This document shows, one piece after another, positions 1 through 6,133 of a stretch of 9,307 bases of DNA. Position 1 is the first letter of the stretch. Every line of letters starts with the position of its first letter. This stretch comes from Candidatus Poseidoniaceae archaeon (GTDB taxonomy: Archaea; Thermoplasmatota; Poseidoniia; Poseidoniales; Poseidoniaceae), in NCBI GenBank assembly GCA_022452125.1, contig JAKURJ010000064.1, forward strand, positions 1 through 9,307, written 5' to 3'. Under the pieces are notes generated by a model. The model searched no databases and was not told where the DNA came from. It saw only the letters and a list, made by a program, of their open reading frames with translations. A program made the position numbers and the translations under genes.

Positions 1-71
1 GCCCACCACTTGTCAATTCTATCAGTTCTGCCCATGCCATTTAGCATCGGTAACTTGAGGCCGTCTCCCAT
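1..71 (-). CDS. 5' end of an unrecognised gene, running off the left edge
   Basis: On the minus strand an ATG at 71-69 opens a frame with no stop to the window edge (23 full codons). It reads MGDGLKLPMLNGMGRTD, then R-I-D-K-W-W. Upstream, GGTG (82-79) lies six bases from the ATG and is a plausible short Shine-Dalgarno, like the GGTGA sites elsewhere in this window. The frame also stays open upstream of this ATG, so GTG at 80 or TTG at 83 could be the start instead. The fragment is too short to assign a family or function. It points the same way as the aldehyde dehydrogenase, 82 bases downstream of that gene's stop. A competing overlapping start (ATG at 40-38, MAWAELIEL) is also open to the edge but has no ribosome binding site. 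Confidence 0.45.
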   Translation of the reverse strand, partial: MGDGLKLPMLNGMGRTDRIDKWW

Positions 72-86
72 TAGGTACACCAACCG

Positions 87-104
87 CGCCCCCTGTAGGG
101 GGCG
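87..104. promoter_or_regulatory. GC-rich palindrome (7-bp arms, TGTA centre) in front of the left-edge gene
   Basis: The arms CGCCCCC (87-93) and GGGGGCG (98-104) are perfect inverted repeats around TGTA, in a region that is otherwise much lower in GC. Read on the minus strand, an AT-rich stretch AAAATAT (112-106) lies just upstream and the ATG of the left-edge gene lies 16 bases downstream. That is the position of an operator between a TATA box and the start codon. Read on the plus strand it is a stem followed by ATATTTT, which resembles an intrinsic terminator, but no plus-strand gene ends here. As a minus-strand terminator for the dehydrogenase it lacks a T-run. The palindrome is seen directly; its role is inferred. 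Confidence 0.4.
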
Positions 105-153
105 GATATTTTGTGCGAGTAACGATGGGGTCTTTGACCTGTTCGGCTCGTGT

Positions 154-1782
154 TCATGCCAGTGAAGAGTAGTCAACTTCTGCTTCGACCATCTCTATCT
201 CATCGACGTCCATCTGTGCTAGTTGCAGTTTTCCGGACAATTCGTCATTGACTGCGTGCCAGTAAGAGTATGCTTCGATAACCCAAATTCCAGATTCTCT
301 GGTTCCATTACCGCTACCCTTGACACCACCAAATGGCAAGTGTGCTTCAGCACCGGTAGTCGAGTTGTTGATACCTGTCATTCCTGCCTTGATTCCAGTC
401 TTGAAACGATATGCTTCAAGGCGGTCATTGGTGTATATTGCGCTAGATAGACCGTATGGGCTTGCGTTCGCAAGGTGAAGAGCATGTTCGAAATCATCTG
501 CCTTGACAACGGTGACTGCTGGCCCGAATACTTCCTCATGGAAGCAAGTCATGTCTTCAGTAACATCTGCATAAACGTGAGGCCACATGAATACTCCACC
601 TTCTGGACTTCCCTGGAAGTTCTCAGGAGTGTTGCCTGTAGAGATACGTCCTTGACCCCAAAGCTTGGTTGCTCCATCTGCTTCAACCATGTCGATTCCT
701 TTCAAGAAATCAACAGCATATTTCTCAGATAGCATAGGTCCGTAAAGTACGTCTGCATGCTTTAGGGAATCGCCGATTCTAGTGCTCTTGACTTTAGCCA
801 TGAACTTCTCCATGAATTCATCGTAAATGTCCTTGTGAAGAATTAGATTTCCAAGGCTAGTACACCTTTGTCCAGCGGTACCAAACCCTCCCCAATAGGC
901 TCCAGCAACAGCATTGTCGATGTCTGCTGAAGGCATAACCACCAGCGGATTCTTACCTCCCAATTCTAGGCTGCAAGATACCAAGTTTCTTCCACACACT
1001 TCGCCGATTGCCTTACCGACTTCAGTACTTCCAGTGAATGAAATCTTGTTGATTAGTCCCTCGTCGACAGCGTCTACGATGTACTGTCCTGCTCCACTAC
1101 CTTTGCCGTGAACCAAATTGATGACTCCATCTGGCAATCCTGCTTGATGCATCACACGTGCTAATGCAAATGAAAGCAAAGGAGAATCTTGAGGTGATTT
1201 CCAGACACAGGTGTTACCACAAATGATTGCAGGGATCATCTTCCAAAATGGTACCGCTGAAGGGAAGTTGCATGCATTGATAATTCCGCAAACACCGAGA
1301 GGACGACGATATGTGAACAATTCCTTGTCAGGTAATTCGGAATTGACCGTTTGGCCATATAGGCGGCGGCCTTCTGATTGGAAGAATAAACAGGTGTCAA
1401 TCGCTTCTTGGATTTCTCCACCACACTCTTTCAGCGTCTTACCTATTTCACGGGCCTGTAATCTAACAAGATCTTCCTTGTACTCCATCAACAAGCGACC
1501 CATGTTTCCAATAATTTGTCCACGTGTAGGCGCAGGTGTTGCTGCCCAGCCAGTCAAAGCAGAGCGAGCTGCTGCGATTGCAGCATGTACATCATCTCTG
1601 GTGGAAAGAGGGAATTCTCCCAACTCGTCAGCAAGAACGGCTGGATTCTTGCTAGTGAAGGTTGAACCGTCTGAAGAAGAGGTTAGTTGTCCGTTAATTA
1701 TGTTGTAACCCTTAACCTTAGGAAGGTTGTCTGGATTATTGTTGTCCATGAACTCAAGTCCGGCTTCTAGGATGTGCGTCAT
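154..1782 (-). CDS. NAD(P)-dependent aldehyde dehydrogenase (ALDH superfamily)
   Basis: Oxidises an aldehyde or semialdehyde to the acid with NAD(P)+, probably in the cytosol. The ALDH signatures are intact in the 542-residue frame: NACNFP with the oxyanion Asn172, cofactor Lys195 in the WKSP segment, the Rossmann motif FTGSTEVG (249-256), the general base Glu273 in LELGGKNP, the nucleophile Cys307 in GQRCTS, and Glu417 in EEVFGP. The Glu-Cys spacing of 34 is typical of the family. The C-terminal part (GAEAHLPFGGVKGSGNG, then SGKLQLAQ) recalls bacterial YcbD-like 2-oxoglutarate-semialdehyde dehydrogenases, while GTAGQRCT is shared with the ALDH7 group, so the substrate is open. The acidic last ~20 residues are an extension. 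Start: ATG 1782 has an in-frame TGA four codons upstream. ATG 1749 (residue 12) is equally possible, and neither has a Shine-Dalgarno. The gene is divergent from cdc48. Confidence 0.95.
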   Translation of the reverse strand: MTHILEAGLEFMDNNNPDNLPKVKGYNIINGQLTSSSDGSTFTSKNPAVLADELGEFPLSTRDDVHAAIAAARSALTGWAATPAPTRGQIIGNMGRLLMEYKEDLVRLQAREIGKTLKECGGEIQEAIDTCLFFQSEGRRLYGQTVNSELPDKELFTYRRPLGVCGIINACNFPSAVPFWKMIPAIICGNTCVWKSPQDSPLLSFALARVMHQAGLPDGVINLVHGKGSGAGQYIVDAVDEGLINKISFTGSTEVGKAIGEVCGRNLVSCSLELGGKNPLVVMPSADIDNAVAGAYWGGFGTAGQRCTSLGNLILHKDIYDEFMEKFMAKVKSTRIGDSLKHADVLYGPMLSEKYAVDFLKGIDMVEADGATKLWGQGRISTGNTPENFQGSPEGGVFMWPHVYADVTEDMTCFHEEVFGPAVTVVKADDFEHALHLANASPYGLSSAIYTNDRLEAYRFKTGIKAGMTGINNSTTGAEAHLPFGGVKGSGNGTRESGIWVIEAYSYWHAVNDELSGKLQLAQMDVDEIEMVEAEVDYSSLA

Positions 1783-1797
1783 GGCGATGCGTCATGG
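1775..1797 (-). repeat. Tandem 10-bp direct repeat across the dehydrogenase start
   Basis: TGCGTCATGG occurs at 1775-1784 and again exactly at 1788-1797 (plus-strand reading), separated by CGA, for a period of 13. On the minus strand each copy contains an ATG. The inner one (1782-1780) is the candidate dehydrogenase start. The outer one (1795-1793) is in another frame and opens a 13-codon ORF ending in TGA at 1756-1754. The repeat could be a local duplication, a binding site pair, or a duplicated start context. Confidence 0.6.
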
Positions 1798-1824
1798 AAT
1801 CAGAACATAAGTCTTGCATTGAGG

Positions 1825-1842
1825 TTAAATCCATGGATTAAA
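1825..1842. promoter_or_regulatory. AT-rich palindrome in the divergent dehydrogenase/cdc48 promoter region
   Basis: AATCCATGGATT (1828-1839) is a perfect 12-bp palindrome. It extends to 18 bp with one mismatched pair as TTAAATCCATGGATTAAA. It is nearly central in the 103-base region between the divergent genes. The outer parts read TTAAAT on the plus strand and TTTAAT on the minus strand, which resemble archaeal TATA elements. A plus-strand TATA box at about 1827 would put the transcription start near 1853, leaving a leader that includes the GGAGGGG ribosome site of cdc48. A minus-strand one would give a leader of roughly 20 bases for the dehydrogenase. It may be a bidirectional promoter core, an operator for a dimeric regulator, or both. 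Confidence 0.35.
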
Positions 1843-1871
1843 GTGATACCGTCTGCGAAGATAGAACACTC

Positions 1872-1878
1872 GGAGGGG
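1872..1878 (+). promoter_or_regulatory. Ribosome binding site of cdc48
   Basis: GGAGGGG ends seven bases before the ATG at 1886. It is a strong Shine-Dalgarno and fixes the start of the ATPase. Confidence 0.7.
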
Positions 1879-1885
1879 TTTACCC

Positions 1886-4117
1886 ATGGCTGGTGATGAT
1901 AGTGATTCTATTTCGTTGAAGGTTTCAAAGGCTATACCAAGTGATGTTGGTCACGGTAGAGCACGCATTAGTGGAGAGAATGATTTGGACCTGAAGCCAG
2001 GTGATATAATCGAGATTAAAGGCGAGAATCGCTCGACGGCTGCAATCTACTGGAGAAGCAGGCCGGAAGATGCAAAAATGGATATAATCAGAGTCGATGG
2101 AATCATCAGAAAGAATGCTGGTGTAAGTCTAGGAGATAGAGTAACTGTCTCAAAAGTCGAGGCAAAGATATGCACTAAACTAGTATTATCTCCAGTTATG
2201 GCAAACAAGCAGAAAGTCAAGTTCGGCCCTGGCATCGAAGGATTCGCTAGGAGAGGCCTGAACAAGCGACCTGTAGTTGCTGGTGATAGAATCTTCATTC
2301 CTGGAATGACGCTATTCGCTGAAGCTTTGCCTTTCGCAGTGTTGCAAACAACTCCTAAAGGAATCGTTCAAGTAAACTCAGACACTGATATTGTAATCAA
2401 AGACGAAGCAATTGATGATGACGATGTTGGCCAATCTCAAGGAATAACCTACGAAGATATCGGTGGAATTGGCAGTCAATTGCTGAAGGTTCGTGAAATG
2501 ATTGAGCTTCCACTGAAGCACCCTGAGTTGTTCCGTCGCTTGGGTATCGACCCGCCAAAGGGAGTTCTTCTGCACGGCCCACCCGGAACTGGAAAGACAA
2601 TGATCGCAAAGGCGGTAGCAACTGAAACCAATGCGCATTTTACTTCGATTAACGGTCCAGAAATCATTTCCAAATATTACGGTGAATCAGAAAAGCAGTT
2701 GCGAGAGATTTTCGATGAAGCCGCAAACAATGCACCTGCAATTGTATTCGTTGATGAAATAGATTCCATTTGCCCTAAGCGTGAAGATGTTAGCGGAGAA
2801 GTAGAACGCAGAGTCGTTGCACAAATGCTGACCTTGATGGACGGCATGCAAGGACGAGACAATGTCATCGTCATTGGTGCTACAAACAGAAGAGACGCCA
2901 TGGACCCTGCTCTGCGAAGACCAGGTCGATTCGATAGAGAAATCGAAATTGGAGTTCCAGACCGAGAAGGAAGGAAAGAAATCCTAGACGTTCACACAAG
3001 GCAGATGCCAATTGCTGACGATTTCGATGTTGATTGGGTACTGGAAAATTCGTATGGATTCGTAGGTGCTGACCTAGCAGCGTTAGTAAGAGAGTCTGCA
3101 ATGAAGGCTCTGCGAAGATACCTGCCTGAAATTGACCTTGATGAGGAAACAATTCCTCCAGAAGTACTCGAAAAGATGGAAGTTAGAATGGATGACTTCC
3201 GCCTAGCAATCCGCGAAATCGAACCAAGCGCACTTCGTGAAATTTATGTTGAAATTCCAGACGTTTCATGGGAGAGCGTTGGTGGCCTAACTGAAATCAA
3301 GGACCGCTTGAAAGAGAGTGTTGAATGGCCGCTAACGAAACCTGAGCTATTCGAGCATTTCGGAATCAAACCACCTCGAGGTATCGTTCTTTTCGGTGCA
3401 CCCGGAACTGGAAAAACGCTACTTGCCAAGGCTATTGCTAACGAAGCAAAAGCGAACTTCATTTCGATTAAAGGTCCAGAACTAATTTCGAAATGGGTTG
3501 GTGAATCCGAGAAAGCTATTCGAGAGATATTCAAGAAAGCAAAGCAATCCTCGCCGTCGATTATCTTCTTAGATGAGTTTGAGTCTATTGCAGGAATGCG
3601 TTCTTCCAACTCTCAATCTGGCGGCTCGGATGTAGCAAACCGTGTTGTAAATCAACTACTCGCTAGCATGGATGGTGTTGAAAGCTTGGACGAGGTTATC
3701 ATCGTCGCTGCAACAAACAGACCGGAAATGATCGACCCAGCCTTACTCAGAAGTGGAAGGTTCGAGCGAGTATTGCATGTTCCACCTCCAGACAAGCCTG
3801 CAAGAGAATCAATCATGGCAATCCACTCTGAAGATATGCCACTTTCCACATTCTCGATGAAAGACATACTAGGCGGCATGGAAGGATTCACCGGTGCTGA
3901 TATCGAAGCCGTTTGCCGTGAAGCAGCACTGATTGCAATGCGCGCTGGTAAGAAGAAAGTAACCAAGGGTCACTTTGAGGAGGCGATCTCTAGAGTTCGC
4001 CCAACTGTAACTCCGGAAATGCTAGAGTATTATTCAAAGATGGAAGAGAGATTAACATCTGGTCTTTCTAACATCAAACGGACAAGGGATACCGGTTACG
4101 GAATGGAATCGATGTGA
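1886..4117 (+). CDS. cdc48: Cdc48/VAT-type two-ring AAA+ ATPase (protein unfoldase)
   Basis: A hexameric cytosolic ATPase that threads and unfolds proteins; archaeal relatives can feed the 20S proteasome. Its 743 residues match the family length. The order is an N-terminal double-psi barrel and Cdc48_2-like region (about 1-180), then D1 and D2. D1 has Walker A GPPGTGKT (231-238), Walker B IVFVDE (286-291), and arginine fingers Arg345/Arg348 in LRRPGRFD. D2 has GAPGTGKT (504-511), IIFLDE (559-564), and Arg622/Arg625 in LLRSGRFE. Both pore loops are aromatic: KYYG at 263-266 in D1 and KWVG at 536-539 in D2. This is the archaeal pattern, whereas eukaryotic p97 lacks the aromatic in D1. Both rings therefore look catalytically competent. 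The C-terminus (GYGMESM) does not end in the HbYX motif used by some proteasome partners. The PRC-barrel gene follows 68 bases later and may be co-transcribed. Confidence 0.97.
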   Translation: MAGDDSDSISLKVSKAIPSDVGHGRARISGENDLDLKPGDIIEIKGENRSTAAIYWRSRPEDAKMDIIRVDGIIRKNAGVSLGDRVTVSKVEAKICTKLVLSPVMANKQKVKFGPGIEGFARRGLNKRPVVAGDRIFIPGMTLFAEALPFAVLQTTPKGIVQVNSDTDIVIKDEAIDDDDVGQSQGITYEDIGGIGSQLLKVREMIELPLKHPELFRRLGIDPPKGVLLHGPPGTGKTMIAKAVATETNAHFTSINGPEIISKYYGESEKQLREIFDEAANNAPAIVFVDEIDSICPKREDVSGEVERRVVAQMLTLMDGMQGRDNVIVIGATNRRDAMDPALRRPGRFDREIEIGVPDREGRKEILDVHTRQMPIADDFDVDWVLENSYGFVGADLAALVRESAMKALRRYLPEIDLDEETIPPEVLEKMEVRMDDFRLAIREIEPSALREIYVEIPDVSWESVGGLTEIKDRLKESVEWPLTKPELFEHFGIKPPRGIVLFGAPGTGKTLLAKAIANEAKANFISIKGPELISKWVGESEKAIREIFKKAKQSSPSIIFLDEFESIAGMRSSNSQSGGSDVANRVVNQLLASMDGVESLDEVIIVAATNRPEMIDPALLRSGRFERVLHVPPPDKPARESIMAIHSEDMPLSTFSMKDILGGMEGFTGADIEAVCREAALIAMRAGKKKVTKGHFEEAISRVRPTVTPEMLEYYSKMEERLTSGLSNIKRTRDTGYGMESM

Positions 4118-4185
4118 TTTGGCAGACGCCGTATGATTGAAGTGACTAAAGTAACTGCGAGTAATGATAGGAGCGGAGACAAAAC

Positions 4186-4425
4186 ATGTCGAGTTTCAGC
4201 GGAGAATATCTCAAACGCTCTGTTGTTGACATTAACGGCGAATTATTTGGTCATCTAGCTGATATCGTAATCGACCCTAGAAGTGGTGAGATTACCGAAA
4301 TCTTAGTCGAAGTTATTTCTGAAATCGACGTTACTAAATTACCCTGGCCTAGCGATGGCGGTTTTTGCCAAGTTCCAGCGCAAGAAATCTCTCAAATCGG
4401 GGCACGTATCGTGTTAAGACGATGA
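4186..4425 (+). CDS. Stand-alone PRC-barrel domain protein (CdpB-like size)
   Basis: This 79-residue protein is essentially one PRC-barrel: GEYLKRSVVDINGELFGHL, then a VIDPRSG turn and ITEILVE strand, and a closing VPAQEISQIGARIVL strand. The layout matches RimM/PRC-type barrels. It has no signal peptide or membrane segment, so it should be cytosolic. PRC-barrels mediate protein contacts, and in euryarchaea small stand-alone ones (CdpB) work with SepF and FtsZ in cell division. That role is inference here, since no division gene is in the window. GGAG at 4175-4178 lies seven bases before the ATG; a second AGGAG sits at 4169-4173. The gene is 68 bases downstream of cdc48 in the same orientation. 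Confidence 0.85.
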   Translation: MSSFSGEYLKRSVVDINGELFGHLADIVIDPRSGEITEILVEVISEIDVTKLPWPSDGGFCQVPAQEISQIGARIVLRR

Positions 4426-4429
4426 GCAG

Positions 4430-4437
4430 AAAATTAT
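4430..4437 (+). promoter_or_regulatory. Possible TATA box for the DUF4350-DUF58 block
   Basis: AAAATTAT sits just after the PRC-barrel stop. A start site 24-26 bases downstream, near 4460, would leave a leader of about 45 bases that contains the GAGGTGAT ribosome site. The 81-base gap before the TTG start is the longest between same-strand genes on the plus strand, which makes an internal promoter reasonable. Weak, single-motif evidence. Confidence 0.2.
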
Positions 4438-4495
4438 CATCAGTGCACAACCTTCTAAACCCAATGTTAGAGTCGGTTGTCTGTATCTTGTACTA

Positions 4496-4503
4496 GAGGT
4501 GAT
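4496..4503 (+). promoter_or_regulatory. Ribosome binding site fixing the TTG start at 4507
   Basis: GAGGTGAT is a close match to the complement of the archaeal 16S 3' end. It lies three bases before TTG at 4507-4509. The same motif at nearly the same spacing precedes the next two genes (ATG at 6134 and 7397). It is downstream of the alternative TTG at 4477, which has no such site, so the longer reading is unlikely. Confidence 0.75.
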
Positions 4504-4506
4504 AGT

Positions 4507-6123
4507 TTGGACCAAAAACCGCGCTTTAACAAAAGAAGACTCGTTCTTCAAATTGCGTTCTGGTTTGTCCTCGTAATGTTACTATCAACCGTAGTTTCAC
4601 AAGTCATCAATATTGGCAACAATGAAGGCCAATCTGCATATGGTGATGATTGGAATGACATGTCTGCATTCCGCCAAGATATCAAGGATATGGGAATTGA
4701 AACAAAATCTCTGGTTTCATCGCCGCTTCTACTAGCTGATATCGAAGACCCAGCAAACACTACATTCATCATCGCTGGTGTTGAAAGGGATACTCTTTCA
4801 CTACCTCAATTCTCATCAGACGGATTCCTTACATTCGCTGCTGAGGACGGTTATACACCGGCTGAAGTAGAAGCGATCAAAGAATTCGTATTCGCTGGAG
4901 GAGATGTCCTTGTAATGGATGACTTCGGCTATTCTTCTTCCATTGCAGAAGCCTTTGGAGTTCGATTCAAGGGCGTTCAGTTGTATGATACAGTATATGT
5001 CACTGAATTGGACTACAACTTCGTGTGGATGTGTGTTCAAGAGTCTCCTTGTGGAATGGATGGAACCTCACTCGACCCTACAACTGTTGAAAACCACAGC
5101 AGATGGTCAATTCAAGACAACGGCGCACACATCTGTAAGTTGTACGATGGTAGATTCATGGCAAAGTCTGATGCTGGTGTTTGTGAACAGCATTGGAAGG
5201 ATGGTCAAATCCAATACAATGCTTCCTACCAAGTGTTATTGAACAATATCACAGGAATCGACATCATCCCTAACGCAAAGACTGGTATGGGCGCAACAGA
5301 AGTAAGAGCACTAACTTCTGCAGAAGCTACAATCGATGTTAACGGCGATGGTGAAATTTGGGTTGGTTCCGAACAAACCTCGGAGACTCCTGACCTGTGG
5401 GGTCAATTCAATTTGTCAATCGAAGTATGTATCTCACAAGATTGTAATTTCGTCCAGGGTGGTCGAATTACATTCATCGCTGACGGTTCTGCGCTCACTA
5501 ACGCACTATACGATTACGAAGGATACAATGACGGGGATTACGGCAAGGCTGACAAGCCGATTCCAAGAAATGATAACCGCAAATGGGCTCTAGATTACAT
5601 TGCTGACTCATTAGTCGATACAAATGAGCCAGGCGTTTCTGATGATGTTCCAGAACCAGCACCTAATGCAATGGTTATCTTCGATGAAAGCAGGCATATC
5701 CAACCAAGTATCGCTTCTGAGTCATACAACACGATTTACTTCCTGCTAGTTTACTTCACAGGTGAAGGGTTGGCTATGTTGCTTCTATTCCTGATTCTAT
5801 TCATCGCATTTGAAGGAGTTCTTCTCAAGAAGAAGGACCCTGAGCCTTGGAGACACGTATTCAGCATCATTTACTATGGATTCGGAGATGCTAACCGATA
5901 CACATACTATGCTAAATCGAATAAAATCAAACAGGTATTCCTATCAAAGGTCAGGAACCAAAACGGATTGACTCGTGAAGAGTTCGACTCCTTACCTGCA
6001 AGAGAATTGCAGAGTATGATCAATGACCCTGTGTTGGTTAAGTTCGTTTTCGAAAATAAGAACTATTCATTAGAACAGACCGTAGCTATCGTCAAGCGAA
6101 TTAAGGTCTGGGGAAGGACGTGA
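4507..6123 (+). CDS. DUF4350-like membrane protein with large ectodomain
   Basis: 538 residues from a TTG start. Positive charges (KRR, 9-11) precede one membrane span (about 12-30). An outside domain of about 380 residues follows, then a second span (about 410-437), a KKK stop-transfer and a cytosolic tail of about 98 residues. The ectodomain has the DUF4350/GldG-like Rossmann pattern: YTPAEVEAIKEFVFAGGDVLVMDD, then SSSIAEAFGV, and later GRITFIADGSALTNALY. All six cysteines (176, 182, 210, 226, 308, 313) are in the ectodomain, suggesting disulfides. An EF-hand-like loop DVNGDGEI starts at Asp277. The family has no proven biochemical activity; it commonly neighbours DUF58 genes, as here, and probably forms a membrane complex with the next two products. 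Starting at 4477 would add ten residues including a cysteine but lacks a ribosome site. Confidence 0.85.
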   Translation: MDQKPRFNKRRLVLQIAFWFVLVMLLSTVVSQVINIGNNEGQSAYGDDWNDMSAFRQDIKDMGIETKSLVSSPLLLADIEDPANTTFIIAGVERDTLSLPQFSSDGFLTFAAEDGYTPAEVEAIKEFVFAGGDVLVMDDFGYSSSIAEAFGVRFKGVQLYDTVYVTELDYNFVWMCVQESPCGMDGTSLDPTTVENHSRWSIQDNGAHICKLYDGRFMAKSDAGVCEQHWKDGQIQYNASYQVLLNNITGIDIIPNAKTGMGATEVRALTSAEATIDVNGDGEIWVGSEQTSETPDLWGQFNLSIEVCISQDCNFVQGGRITFIADGSALTNALYDYEGYNDGDYGKADKPIPRNDNRKWALDYIADSLVDTNEPGVSDDVPEPAPNAMVIFDESRHIQPSIASESYNTIYFLLVYFTGEGLAMLLLFLILFIAFEGVLLKKKDPEPWRHVFSIIYYGFGDANRYTYYAKSNKIKQVFLSKVRNQNGLTREEFDSLPARELQSMINDPVLVKFVFENKNYSLEQTVAIVKRIKVWGRT

Positions 6124-6128
6124 GGTGA
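6121..6128 (+). promoter_or_regulatory. Stop codon fused to ribosome binding site (TGAGGTGA)
   Basis: The TGA ending the DUF4350 gene is the first three bases of TGAGGTGA. The Shine-Dalgarno ends five bases before the DUF58 ATG at 6134. A terminating ribosome would cover the next start, favouring translational coupling. Confidence 0.7.
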
Positions 6129-6133
6129 ATTAG

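Noticed and set aside
87..112. Plus-strand intrinsic terminator (GC stem followed by ATATTTT)
   Set aside because: No convincing plus-strand gene ends before it, and archaeal termination does not usually rely on such stems. An operator or structural role on the minus strand fits the position better.
1..165. Plus-strand frame open from the left edge to TGA at 163-165
   Set aside because: It crosses the GC palindrome and runs into the end of the dehydrogenase. Its translation has no domain-like pattern, and the minus-strand reading has a start and a ribosome site.
1211..1708. Plus-strand open frame of 165 codons opposite the dehydrogenase
   Set aside because: It lies fully inside a gene with all ALDH catalytic motifs, and its translation shows no domain-like pattern.
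2576..3420. Direct repeats between the two Walker A regions of cdc48
   Set aside because: These reflect the ancient D1/D2 domain duplication common to the family, not a recent DNA repeat.
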